NCBI GenBank assembly: GCA_041396985.1
Contig: JAWKXO010000004.1
Coordinates: 331,342 to 395,341 of the forward strand
Direction: 5' to 3'
DNA from: Emcibacteraceae bacterium
GTDB lineage: Bacteria; Pseudomonadota; Alphaproteobacteria; Sphingomonadales; Emcibacteraceae
Length of the DNA stretch: 64,000 bases
The notes under the pieces were generated by a model, which saw only the letters and a list, made by a program, of their open reading frames with translations, searched no databases and was not told where the DNA came from. The first letter of the stretch is position 1, and each line of letters starts with the position of its first letter. This document shows positions 35,391-44,333 of this stretch, piece after piece. Both the position numbers and the translations under genes were made by a program.

Positions 35391-35561
35391 AATCTATTGA
35401 AGGAAAGTTTCGTTATTGGCTCTCCAGCAGAGTGCGCAGAAAAAATCAAAGGGCTTGCCGACTATTGGCATACGGATGAATTTGCAATCCTGACCGTAAC
35501 CCATGATTTTGAAAGCCGCTTAAAAAGCTACCGGCTGCTGGCAGAAGAAGTTGGTTTATAA
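35391..35561 (+). pseudogene. 3' fragment of an LLM flavin oxidoreductase gene
   Basis: 57 codons without a start, from NLLKESFVIGSPAEC to SYRLLAEEVGL and a TAA, homologous to the last 56 codons of the intact LLM gene at 32551. The divergence (about a tenth of positions) is too great for a recent local duplication, so it is either an older paralogue remnant or the displaced native gene end at the right border of the island. Confidence 0.8.
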
Positions 35562-35705
35562 CAATTTTGATATATCAGAACTCATAAATATCACATTGAC
35601 AGCATAGCATTTTTGCCATTAGCCTGATTACAGCGGACAATCTTTACAAAAAATGGGAGGTTGGGTTGTCCGGATCATCATAAAAAATTACGACAGGAGA
35701 TCGTT

Positions 35706-36776
35706 ATGAAGCATTTTCTCGTCCTATTATTCACTTTCATTAGCAGTGCGGCATATGCCGCCGTGCCCAGCAGTTCGCCGGATACGCCTTTTAAACTGGC
35801 CACATTTGATGCAGATGGCATGACCCGGATTGGATTGGTTTTAGGCAACGATACAGTTCTTGATATTCGCGGCGCAAATGCTGCACTAAGCGCGGCTGAA
35901 AATATGAACTATGCTCGAATGCCGCGCAATATGCTGTCCCTGATTGAAAATTATGATCATATAAAATCGCGTCTTTATCAGATCGCCAATTATTATAATG
36001 GCAAAGCTGATGGCCGTTCATTTGCTTTCAAGCTTTCGGATGTAAAATTGCAGGCACCGATAAAATGGCCCTATAATATTGTTGCGGCGGCAGCAAATTA
36101 TCAGGATCATACCCGTGAAATGTCAACCGCTGATCGCCCGGCCTTAAAGCCGGTAGACCCGGATGTTGACCCACCGGTCTTTTTTGCAAAATCACCCCGG
36201 TCCACAATTCTGGATCCCAATTCGGAATTTCCTATTCCCAAAGGACCGCCGCTTGGCCGCGCCTGGGATTTTGAAAATGAACTGGCCGTTATTATCGGCA
36301 AAAAAGCGGACAGTGTCAGCCTGGAAGATGCCAAGGATTATGTATTCGGTTACAGCATTATTTTCGATGTCAGTGCCCGGGCCGATCCAAATTTCCCGCG
36401 CCAGGAACATGGCGGGTTTAACTTTGGCACCAATTGGTTTGAAGGGAAAAGCCGGGATAACGCCGCCCCGTTCGGCCCCTTTATCACACCGAAGGAATTT
36501 ATCGGCGATAGTGCCAATTTAAATATCAGAACCGTGATTAATGGTGTTGAAAAACAAAATGGCAATACCAAAGATATGATTCATGATGAACCAAGACTGA
36601 TCAGGCATGCGACATCGATCCTAACCCTGTATCCGGGTGATGTGATTATGACCGGCACACCGTCGGGGGTCGGGGCCGCGCGTAACCCGCCGGAATTTCT
36701 CCATCCCGGGGATCATATTGAAATGTCCATTGAAAAAATCGGCACACTGGTAACAAATATTACGGAGGAAAAATAA
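35706..36776 (+). CDS. Exported fumarylacetoacetate hydrolase family protein
   Basis: 356 residues from the ATG at 35706, which has an AGGAG site and begins a clear signal peptide (MKHFLVLLFTFISSAAYAA); the earlier in-frame start at 35661 would hide it. The mature part is a full FAH fold: ANYQDHTRE, PRSTILDPNSEFPIP, WDFENELAVIIGK with metal-ligand Glu residues, VFGYSIIFDVSARAD, and MTGTPSGVGAARNPPEFLHP. Such enzymes cleave or isomerise 2-oxo or 1,3-diketo acids and are normally cytosolic, so export is unusual. The next gene is an FMN 2-hydroxy-acid oxidase. Confidence 0.88.
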   Translation: MKHFLVLLFTFISSAAYAAVPSSSPDTPFKLATFDADGMTRIGLVLGNDTVLDIRGANAALSAAENMNYARMPRNMLSLIENYDHIKSRLYQIANYYNGKADGRSFAFKLSDVKLQAPIKWPYNIVAAAANYQDHTREMSTADRPALKPVDPDVDPPVFFAKSPRSTILDPNSEFPIPKGPPLGRAWDFENELAVIIGKKADSVSLEDAKDYVFGYSIIFDVSARADPNFPRQEHGGFNFGTNWFEGKSRDNAAPFGPFITPKEFIGDSANLNIRTVINGVEKQNGNTKDMIHDEPRLIRHATSILTLYPGDVIMTGTPSGVGAARNPPEFLHPGDHIEMSIEKIGTLVTNITEEK

Positions 36777-36848
36777 AAGAGCATATTTTTAAGATGTTAA
36801 ATCATTCTGTCTCTTGTCGGTGGCAGGGCTTGTCGTTAAGATGCTGAA

Positions 36849-37991
36849 ATGTTTGGACCAAATATAAATAAATGTCTTAATATTAATGACTTTCGTGACG
36901 CAGCCCGCCGCCGCGCCCATAAAATGGTCTTTGACTATATTGACGGGGGCGCGGACGATGAAAAAACCCTTGCCCGTAACATTGATGCCTATGATGATTA
37001 TGAACTTTTATATAAAGTCCTTTCCGGCGTTGATAACCCGGATTTATCAACCAGCCTTTTGGGCCAGAAAATTGATGTTCCGTTTATTCTTTCCCCCTCT
37101 GCCGGGAATAGACTGTTCCATGATCATGGGGAACGCGGCCCGGCACTGGCCGCCCGGCAAGTCGGCACGATTTATTCGCTTGCCACCCTTTCATCAATCA
37201 GTATCGAAGAAATCGGAGCCCTGACCGATGGGCCGAAATGGTTTCAGCTTTATGTCTGGAAAGACCGGGGACTGGTTAAGGAAATGTTGGACCGGGCCAA
37301 GGCCGCCGGCTTCACGGCCATGATCCTGACTGTTGACCTGCCGATAGCCGGCAACCGGGAACGCGACCCCAGAAACGGTTTTACCATTCCACCAAAAATC
37401 GGCCCAAAACAAGTCTGGCAGGCAATCAAAGCACCAATGTGGTCACTTGATTATCTGGTTAAACCCAAAATCACCTATGCCAATCTTTCCAGCACCACGT
37501 CGGCCATAACCCTTAATAATTTTATTCAGAGCCAGATGGACGCAAGCTTTAACTGGCAGGATGCCGAATGGCTGCTGGGGGAATGGAACGGACCGTCCGT
37601 CCTCAAAGGCGTGGTCAGAACCGATGACGCGGTCCGCGCCGAACAGACCGGCTTTAACGCCATTTCCATTTCAAATCATGGCGGACGGCAGCTTGATACT
37701 TCCCCCGCACCGATTTCAAGACTTGAACCGATCAGGGACGCGGTATCCGATAAAACCGAACTGATTGTTGATGGCGGCATCCGGCGTGGTACTGATATTT
37801 TAAAGGCCCTCGCCATGGGCGCCAATGCCGTCAGCTTTGCCCGTCCCTATCTTTATGGTCTGGCCGCTGGTGGTGAAGCCGGGGCCATCCGCGCGGTCGA
37901 GCAAATCAGAGATTCCCTGATCCGTGATATGATTTTGCTTGGTGCACCGTCCATCAGTGCCATTGATAAATCATTTATCAAACTGAAATAG
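36849..37991 (+). CDS. FMN-dependent alpha-hydroxy-acid dehydrogenase (L-lactate type)
   Basis: 380-residue member of the glycolate oxidase/L-lactate dehydrogenase family. Blocks include MVFDYIDGGADDEKTLARN at the start, LPIAGNRERDPRNGF, ISNHGGRQLDTSPAPI with the catalytic His, and IVDGGIRRGTDILKALAMGA for FMN phosphate. It would oxidise a 2-hydroxy acid to a 2-oxo acid and pass electrons to oxygen or a quinone. It lies 72 bp after the FAH-family gene, so both may serve one oxo-acid pathway. Confidence 0.9.
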   Translation: MFGPNINKCLNINDFRDAARRRAHKMVFDYIDGGADDEKTLARNIDAYDDYELLYKVLSGVDNPDLSTSLLGQKIDVPFILSPSAGNRLFHDHGERGPALAARQVGTIYSLATLSSISIEEIGALTDGPKWFQLYVWKDRGLVKEMLDRAKAAGFTAMILTVDLPIAGNRERDPRNGFTIPPKIGPKQVWQAIKAPMWSLDYLVKPKITYANLSSTTSAITLNNFIQSQMDASFNWQDAEWLLGEWNGPSVLKGVVRTDDAVRAEQTGFNAISISNHGGRQLDTSPAPISRLEPIRDAVSDKTELIVDGGIRRGTDILKALAMGANAVSFARPYLYGLAAGGEAGAIRAVEQIRDSLIRDMILLGAPSISAIDKSFIKLK

Positions 37992-38003
37992 CTATTTATA
38001 AAA

Positions 38004-39206
38004 TCATTCTTCGATATAACGGTCCATGACCGCCGCAGCAATCAGATCACCCCAGACATTGAGTGTCGTATGGGCCCGGTCAAGAAACCAGTCCACGGAC
38101 AATATAAGGCCAAACCCTTCGACCGGAATGCCGATCACGGACATTATCATCAAAGTCATCAGATAGCCGCCCTGCGGAATTCCGGCAGAGCCGAATGCCG
38201 CCAGTACGCTGAGCAGGATAATGGTCAGATAATCATCGGACCCTAGGGATATACCGTAAACCTGGGATAAAAATATGGCGGCCGCCGCCTGATAAACGGC
38301 GGAGCCATTCATATGGATGGTGGAACCCAGCGGTATGACAAAACGGATCGCGCTTTTTTTCAAGCCGTGCTCCTCGGTATATTCAATACAGGTGGGCATG
38401 GTTGCCGATGAGCTGGATGTACTGAAGGCTGTAATCACCGCCGGCATAACATCGCGGATATAGCCAAGCCCTTTTCCTGTTAAGGCTTTCATGACAAAAA
38501 AGAGCAATATACCCTGAAGAATAAGTCCGCTTACAACAGTCAATACATAAGCGCCCACGGCGCTAAAACCGGAAATCACCGCGGCGCCGCCACCGGCCTG
38601 GGCAATCGGCAGGGCGACAAGGGCAAAAATTCCAAAGGGCGATAGATACATAATCCATCCCACTATTACCATCATAACGCTGTTTATTGCTTCAAAGAAG
38701 TTAACAATGACTTTGCCCTTTTCACCGATCACTGTCAGGGCAGCCCCGAAAATTACTGAAAATACAACAAGTTGCAGCAGTTCCATATTGGCGGCGGAAG
38801 CGACTATATTGGGTGATATCATACCGAGTAGCACGTCACCGACACTTGCGCGGGACTGGGTAATATCGGCGTCAGGAATTGTGTTCAGCTGAAAATTTGC
38901 CCCCGGATCAATTATTTCAGCAACAGTGATACTTAAAACGGAGGCGATAATCATCATCACAACAAAAAAGCCAAGGGTAATAGCGCCGGATCGTCCCATA
39001 TGACGGATATCGCCCAACGATGAAATACCGGTAATGATGGCCGCAACTATCAGCGGCACCAGAATCATTTTAAGGGCGTTTAGAAATAATGTCCCCATCC
39101 ATGAAAACATCAGCGCGTCTTCGCCCATCGTCCAACCGGTAATAACCCCGAGAATGACGGCAAAAATAATGACATAAAGCAATTTTACGGAATGATCTTT
39201 TGCCAT
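38004..39206 (-). CDS. Dicarboxylate/amino acid:cation symporter (DAACS family)
   Basis: 400-residue GltP/DctA-type carrier with eight membrane segments and two re-entrant loops. The serine-rich hairpin FSTSSSSATMPTCIEYTEE, the TM7 motif IPLGSTIHMNGSAVYQ, hairpin 2 AAFGSAGIPQGGYLMTLM and the TM8 line DWFLDRAHTTLNVWGDLIAA are all present. It takes up glutamate, aspartate or C4-dicarboxylates with H+ or Na+; the TM8 asparagine/aspartate pattern does not settle which. It converges on the lactate-type oxidase gene. Confidence 0.92.
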   Translation of the reverse strand: MAKDHSVKLLYVIIFAVILGVITGWTMGEDALMFSWMGTLFLNALKMILVPLIVAAIITGISSLGDIRHMGRSGAITLGFFVVMMIIASVLSITVAEIIDPGANFQLNTIPDADITQSRASVGDVLLGMISPNIVASAANMELLQLVVFSVIFGAALTVIGEKGKVIVNFFEAINSVMMVIVGWIMYLSPFGIFALVALPIAQAGGGAAVISGFSAVGAYVLTVVSGLILQGILLFFVMKALTGKGLGYIRDVMPAVITAFSTSSSSATMPTCIEYTEEHGLKKSAIRFVIPLGSTIHMNGSAVYQAAAAIFLSQVYGISLGSDDYLTIILLSVLAAFGSAGIPQGGYLMTLMIMSVIGIPVEGFGLILSVDWFLDRAHTTLNVWGDLIAAAVMDRYIEE

Positions 39207-39230
39207 TTTCCCTTTTCCCTCCCTGCTTCC

Positions 39231-39965
39231 TTACCTGCCATAGGAAAAGATAATATTTTCATCCGGTGCCTTAATCCGGCTTTCCCCGTCCGGATAATCA
39301 ACATTGGCCATGATATGCCTGATCACATTGAGCCTGGCAGTCTTTTTGCTGTCGGTTCGTACAATGTACCACGGCGTGATCGGATTATCGGTCCGCTTGA
39401 ACATTTCATTCTTCGCCGCAGTATAATCGTCCCAATGCTCTATGGCGACCTCGTCAATCGGGCTGATTTTCCATTGTTTTAGGGGATCAGTGCGGCGTTC
39501 CTCAAGCCTTTTTGCCTGCTCATCCTTTGAAATATCAAGATAATATTTCAATATCTGAATACCCGATTTGACCAGCATCTGTTCAAATGTGATGACCGTA
39601 TTGATAAAATCCTCATATTCACTGTGACTGCAAAATCCCATCACCCTTTCAACCCCGGCACGGTTATACCAGCTCCGGTTCATCAGCACCATTTCCTGTG
39701 CTGACGGCAGATGGCCGACATAGCGCTGAAAATACCATGAACTCCGGTCTTTATCCGATGGTTTTCCAAGCGCCACAACCCGGGTTTCCCGCGGGCTTAA
39801 ATGCTGAATGATGCGCTTGATTGTGCCGTCTTTTCCGGCGGCATCCCGCCCTTCAAAAATAATCAGAATTTTACGGTCATAACTGATGATATCCCGCTGC
39901 AGCTTAACCAGTTCAATCTGCAGCTCACGCAATTCCGATTTATATGCTTCTTCAGTAATACTCAT
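39231..39965 (-). CDS. ppk2: Polyphosphate kinase 2 family protein
   Basis: 244 residues. Walker A FEGRDAAGKDGTIKRI is followed by DKDRSSWYFQRYVGHLPS and RSWYNRAGVERVMGFC, which define PPK2, and the lid TDNPITPWYIVRTDSKKTAR. It phosphorylates nucleoside mono- or diphosphates with polyphosphate or the reverse. The single-domain length fits class I. It starts inside the last codons of the DUF2834 gene (ATGA overlap), so the two are one unit. Confidence 0.92.
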   Translation of the reverse strand: MSITEEAYKSELRELQIELVKLQRDIISYDRKILIIFEGRDAAGKDGTIKRIIQHLSPRETRVVALGKPSDKDRSSWYFQRYVGHLPSAQEMVLMNRSWYNRAGVERVMGFCSHSEYEDFINTVITFEQMLVKSGIQILKYYLDISKDEQAKRLEERRTDPLKQWKISPIDEVAIEHWDDYTAAKNEMFKRTDNPITPWYIVRTDSKKTARLNVIRHIMANVDYPDGESRIKAPDENIIFSYGR

Positions 39966-40276
39966 CCGTTACCTCCTGCTTTTTCACGGGCATAAAGATA
40001 GGCCGGGAGCGCGCAGCTCAAACCCACCGTCAGATTTAAAACTATAAATAAATAAGGATTTGGGCCATTTGATTTTTTTCGCACATTAAAAATATAAATC
40101 CAGAAAACCAAAGAGGAAATAACAAGATCAGTGGTAAACCCGGCCGTTGCACCATTTGAAAAAAGGGCACTGATAAAATTTGGGATACTTATCCCTTCCT
40201 GCTCAAAAAACTGACCCAAAAATATAAATGGAATGATTGCGCCGACTATCGCCAATATAAGATATAAATTTTTCAT
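39962..40276 (-). CDS. DUF2834 family small membrane protein
   Basis: 104 residues with three hydrophobic segments: LYLILAIVGAIIPFIFLGQF, LVISSLVFWIYIFNV and YLFIVLNLTVGLSCALPAYL. The pattern matches the DUF2834 family of unknown function. It is translationally coupled to ppk2 through a 4-bp overlap. Confidence 0.75.
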   Translation of the reverse strand: MKNLYLILAIVGAIIPFIFLGQFFEQEGISIPNFISALFSNGATAGFTTDLVISSLVFWIYIFNVRKKSNGPNPYLFIVLNLTVGLSCALPAYLYAREKAGGNG

Positions 40277-40345
40277 CTGCCAAACCCTCCCCGATCATAT
40301 CTAAACTTTTAGCAGATTGGTAAAAGGCCGTCACCTTTTTAAAGG

Positions 40346-41857
40346 TTAACGCATCTGCCTTTTCTGACGAAAGCCGATCGCTTCGGAAAGATGAACTTTA
40401 TTGATATTCTCCGCCCCGTCGAGATCGGCAATGGTGCGTGCTACGCGAAGGACGCGGTGATAGCCACGTGCCGTCAGTTTCATCATTTCCACCGCACGCA
40501 TCAGAATTTCGCGGCACTCATCATCAAGCGCGCAGACCGCTTCAAGCGCTTCGCCGTCCACTTCCGCATTTGAGGAAACACCCTCAAGGTCAGCATATCT
40601 CTGCTGCTGGATTTTCCGTGCCTTTGCCACCCGCCTGGCCACCTCTTCGCTGCCTTCGCTCGCGCTGGGCAGTGCCAGGTCATTGGCACTGACCGCCGGC
40701 ACCTCGATATGAATATCGATACGGTCCATCAGTGGGCCGGACACTTTTGACTGATAATCTATCGCACATTTGGGAACCCTGCTGCAGGCAAGCGCGGGAT
40801 CATCAAGATGGCCGCATCTGCAGGGGTTCATGGCTGCAACAAGCTGAAATCTTGCCGGATAGGTCACATGTTTATTGGCGCGCGCCACCACAACTTCACC
40901 AGTTTCAAGCGGCTGACGAAGACTGTCAAGCGCCACACGCTGAAATTCCGGCAATTCGTCAAGAAACAAAACCCCATGATGCGCCAGCGATACTTCACCG
41001 GGCCGCGCCTTTAACCCGCCACCGGTCAGTGCCGCCATCGACGCTGAATGATGGGGGTTTCGAAACGGTCGCTTTCTTGAAATATTATGGTCAGTCAGGT
41101 TCCCGGCAATGCTGTCTATCATGCTGCTTTCCAGTACTTCCGCCGCGCTCATCGGTGGCAAAATGCCCGGAAGCCGCGCCGCCAGCATTGATTTACCCGA
41201 TCCCGGCGGTCCGGTCATACAGATGTTATGACCGCCTGCCGCCGCAACCTCCAGCGCGCGTTTGGCGCTTTCCTGTCCCTTAATATCCTTTAGATCAAGA
41301 TGAAAAGCCGGGGTATCATCGATCACTGCTTCTGGTGGGCTGAGTTGCTGCTGCCCTTTTAAATGATTGATCAGGGACAGTAAATTTTCCGGCGCAATGA
41401 TATCAATATTCTGCGCCCATGCCGCTTCACCGCCGGTTGCCGCCGGGCAGATAAGTCCCAGATCCTCCCCACTGGCGGTAAGGGCCGCCGGCAACACGCC
41501 TGGCACCGCCTGAATGCGCCCGTCAAGACCCAGTTCCCCCAGCACCAGATATCCCTCCAGTGTATCACTGGGGAGTGCCTCCATCGCCACCAGAATTCCT
41601 AATGCTATTGGAAGGTCAAAATGGGATCCTTCCTTCGGCAAATCGGCGGGCGCCAGATTAACGGTTATCCGCTTGGGCGGCAGGGCAAGCCCGATCGCGC
41701 TTAGGGCCGAGCGCACCCGTTCGCGGCTTTCCGCCACCGCCTTATCTGGAAGCCCGACAATGGTAAAGGATGGGAGGCCGGAGGCAACATGAACCTGAAC
41801 ATCAACCAGCCTTGCTTCAATTCCCAGAAAAGCAACCGTTCCGATATGTGCAACCAT
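40346..41857 (-). CDS. comM: YifB/ComM family Mg chelatase-like AAA ATPase
   Basis: 503 residues from the ATG at 41857 (MVAHIGTVAFLGIEARLVDV), the usual family start; an in-frame start at 41881 adds eight atypical residues. The N-terminal Lon-substrate-like domain covers about 1-180, then the AAA module with Walker A GPPGSGKSMLAARLPGILPP and Walker B LFLDELPEF, and the C-terminal Mg-chelatase helical domain (LTARGYHRVLRVARTIADLD). ComM is a hexameric helicase that extends branch migration during natural transformation, but the gene is near-universal in proteobacteria. A zinc-like cysteine cluster is present in AMNPCRCGHLDDPALACSR. Confidence 0.94.
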   Translation of the reverse strand: MVAHIGTVAFLGIEARLVDVQVHVASGLPSFTIVGLPDKAVAESRERVRSALSAIGLALPPKRITVNLAPADLPKEGSHFDLPIALGILVAMEALPSDTLEGYLVLGELGLDGRIQAVPGVLPAALTASGEDLGLICPAATGGEAAWAQNIDIIAPENLLSLINHLKGQQQLSPPEAVIDDTPAFHLDLKDIKGQESAKRALEVAAAGGHNICMTGPPGSGKSMLAARLPGILPPMSAAEVLESSMIDSIAGNLTDHNISRKRPFRNPHHSASMAALTGGGLKARPGEVSLAHHGVLFLDELPEFQRVALDSLRQPLETGEVVVARANKHVTYPARFQLVAAMNPCRCGHLDDPALACSRVPKCAIDYQSKVSGPLMDRIDIHIEVPAVSANDLALPSASEGSEEVARRVAKARKIQQQRYADLEGVSSNAEVDGEALEAVCALDDECREILMRAVEMMKLTARGYHRVLRVARTIADLDGAENINKVHLSEAIGFRQKRQMR

Positions 41858-41927
41858 ATGAGTATCCCCCCAAAAGACCACTTAAACCAGCCGCAACCCT
41901 ACCAGAATTTTTAAATTCGGCACAAGA

Positions 41928-42908
41928 CTAAATATTAAAAACTTTCAATGCATTACCGGAACGGATTGCTTTACACTGATCATCGGCTAGCAGCGCCGTG
42001 TTGGCAAATGCCCCTTTGGTGTCAAACACCTGATGCGGCCAGTCGGTACCAAACATGACATGCTCGTGACCAACAATGGAAATAAGATACTGCATTGCCC
42101 GTGGATCATAGTTGATACAGTCATAATAAATATGACGAAGATAATCTGTCGGCTTTCTTTTCATTTTGCGGCGCTCGGCAAGCTCCACCTCATCCCCTTT
42201 TTCAAAGCGGCCCACCAGATAGGGAAGCGCCCCGCCCCCGTGGGATGCGATCAGTTTAAGGTTTGAATATTTATCAAAGAAACCATCAAAGATCATCCGT
42301 GTCACCGCGAGTGTGGTATCAAACATAAAGCCCACAGACCAGCTTAAATCATATAAGCCCATATCCATGGAAAGCGCTCCGGGCGGGTCAGTCGGGTGCA
42401 GTAATACGGGCAGGCCGCGCCGGTCAATTTCGGTCCAGATCGGCGCAAATATCGGATCGGTCAGGCTGCGCCCGGCGATATTGGCCAGCACCATAACCCC
42501 GCTCGCACCCAAAGCACATGTCCGCTCAAGTTCCTTTACCGCGCGCTCGGGATATTCCCATGGCAGGGACGTATACCATCGGATCCGGTCCGGATATTTG
42601 TTCTGTGCCTCAACCATGCTGTCATTTGAAGCAACGGCTGCCTTGCAGCTAATTTCTTCTCCACCCCAGTAAACATTCGGGCAGGTCAGCGAAACAATAG
42701 AAATATCAATACCGGTTGCGTCCATCTGTTTAATGCGCAGATCATAATCAAAATGACCAGGCTGCGGGAAGGCAACAGGGGTATTTTCCTTGAATATTTC
42801 CTCCTTGCCATCCGGGCGCAGCTGAAGATTATATTCGCCGCCGAACTCGCGCAGAATTTCGTACCATTCTTTGGTATAGGCATGTGTGTGGACGTCAATG
42901 ACCGTCAT
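41928..42908 (-). CDS. ACMSD-like amidohydrolase family protein (copy B)
   Basis: 326 residues of the amidohydrolase-2 group that includes aminocarboxymuconate-semialdehyde decarboxylase. Metal ligands are visible: DVHTHAY at residues 5-11, LLHPTDPP, ASHGGGALPY and the Asp of FGTDWPHQ. It is a paralogue of the protein at 44334 and is separated from it by a sodium-symporter gene, all three on the same strand. Such enzymes decarboxylate or hydrolyse ring-cleavage products. The substrate is unknown, and a role with the divergent MocR operon is likely. Confidence 0.85.
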   Translation of the reverse strand: MTVIDVHTHAYTKEWYEILREFGGEYNLQLRPDGKEEIFKENTPVAFPQPGHFDYDLRIKQMDATGIDISIVSLTCPNVYWGGEEISCKAAVASNDSMVEAQNKYPDRIRWYTSLPWEYPERAVKELERTCALGASGVMVLANIAGRSLTDPIFAPIWTEIDRRGLPVLLHPTDPPGALSMDMGLYDLSWSVGFMFDTTLAVTRMIFDGFFDKYSNLKLIASHGGGALPYLVGRFEKGDEVELAERRKMKRKPTDYLRHIYYDCINYDPRAMQYLISIVGHEHVMFGTDWPHQVFDTKGAFANTALLADDQCKAIRSGNALKVFNI

Positions 42909-42942
42909 TATTGTAACTCCTGTAAATACTTAGATTTATTTA

Positions 42943-44328
42943 TTAATTATAGAAACTGGCGATAAATACAATTGCAATAGCACTTGGCACAAGATAGCGC
43001 ACGATAAAATGCCAGTATTTATAATATGTTGGGTTGGTGTTGTTGGTGAATTCCTCGCGCCGCATTTTTTCCGTGATCATCCAGCCGACAAAAATGGATA
43101 TTAATATTGACCCCAATGGCATCGCAAGATTAGCCGTCAGATATTCTACCGAGCCGAATATGGTCAGATCTTTTAATGAACTGATAAATGAAAGCGGTCT
43201 GATTTCCGACCAGATATTAAAGGAAAAAACATTAAAAAGCCCTACCAGCCATGTCGCAATGCCAACGATCAGTGCTCCGGCCACGCGGCTTACACCGCGC
43301 TGGTCCTTAAACCATGCCACCACCGGTTCAAACATGGATAGGCCGGTACTAAGAGCCGCCAGCAACAGAAGCGTAAAAAACAGAATTGCAAAAAAATCAC
43401 CGCCCGGCATTTGCCCGAAGGCAACCGGAAGGGTCACAAACATTAACCCTGGTCCCTGATCCGGCACAAGACCATATTGGAAAACTATGGGGAAAATCAT
43501 CAGCCCCGCCAAAAGTGCAACAACCGTATCCATTCCGGCGATAACCAGACTTGAACGTGGAATTGAAACATTATCGCCGATATAGGCACCATAAACCAGC
43601 ATCCCTGCACCGCCGACGCTTAATGTCAGAAGTGCCTGCCCGACAGCAAGCAGGATCACAGACATGTTAATTTTGCTGAAATCCGGGGTAAACAGAAAAT
43701 CAATTGCGGCGGCCGCATTCCCGTTTATAAGTGAATAAATTACCAGGCAAAACTGAATGATAAATAAAGCCGGCATGATCATCTTCACCGCTTTTTCAAT
43801 TCCCTTACGGATGCCTTTACCGACAATGAACATAATAAGTCCCATAAAGACCCCGTGCCACATCGACATACGCACCGGGTTTGCTTTGATATTGTCATAA
43901 AGCATTCCGGCATTTGACGCATTAATACCGTCAAAACCGTCAGTTATAGCAAAAGATAGAAAATCAAGAATCCAGCTGGCAACAACACTGAAAACGGTCA
44001 GCAAAAAATAAGCACTTAAAACCAGCAGCCAGCCAAGAGCCCCCCATTTAGGGCTTAATCCTTCCTGCGTGGATACTTTTTCAAGACAAAGTATCGGGTT
44101 GCACTGGCCGCGACGACCAACCATAATTGTGGCAATAAGGGCAGGAATGGAAATTACCAGAATGAATGCCAGATAAATGATTATAAAGGCCCCGCCGCCA
44201 TTCTCACCAACCAGATACGGGAAACGCCACAAATTTCCTAGTCCGATTGCACTGCCCAGTGCCGCAAGAATAAATGCAAATTGAGAAGACCAGTGTTCAT
44301 TTGCGGTAACATTATCTGACATTTCCAA
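42943..44328 (-). CDS. Sodium-dependent transporter, neurotransmitter:sodium symporter family
   Basis: 461-residue SNF/NSS (LeuT-fold) carrier. The TM1 signature SQFAFILAALGSAIGLGNLW is followed by RFPYLVGENGGGAFIIIY, and later segments include LSVGGAGMLVYGAYIG and LSTGLSMFEPVVAWFKDQ. Substrates of bacterial members are amino acids or related amines. It lies 5 bp after amidohydrolase A and 34 bp before amidohydrolase B, so it probably imports their substrate or a precursor. Confidence 0.93.
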   Translation of the reverse strand: MEMSDNVTANEHWSSQFAFILAALGSAIGLGNLWRFPYLVGENGGGAFIIIYLAFILVISIPALIATIMVGRRGQCNPILCLEKVSTQEGLSPKWGALGWLLVLSAYFLLTVFSVVASWILDFLSFAITDGFDGINASNAGMLYDNIKANPVRMSMWHGVFMGLIMFIVGKGIRKGIEKAVKMIMPALFIIQFCLVIYSLINGNAAAAIDFLFTPDFSKINMSVILLAVGQALLTLSVGGAGMLVYGAYIGDNVSIPRSSLVIAGMDTVVALLAGLMIFPIVFQYGLVPDQGPGLMFVTLPVAFGQMPGGDFFAILFFTLLLLAALSTGLSMFEPVVAWFKDQRGVSRVAGALIVGIATWLVGLFNVFSFNIWSEIRPLSFISSLKDLTIFGSVEYLTANLAMPLGSILISIFVGWMITEKMRREEFTNNTNPTYYKYWHFIVRYLVPSAIAIVFIASFYN

Positions 44329-44333
44329 TTCCC

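Noticed and set aside
35380..35400. tRNA gene as attachment site at the island border
   Set aside because: I looked for a tRNA-like cloverleaf at both borders and found none; the shared border sequence is protein coding.
40732..41283. 183-codon open frame on the plus strand
   Set aside because: It is antisense to comM, composed of proline/arginine/serine-rich shadow sequence with no family match or ribosome binding site.
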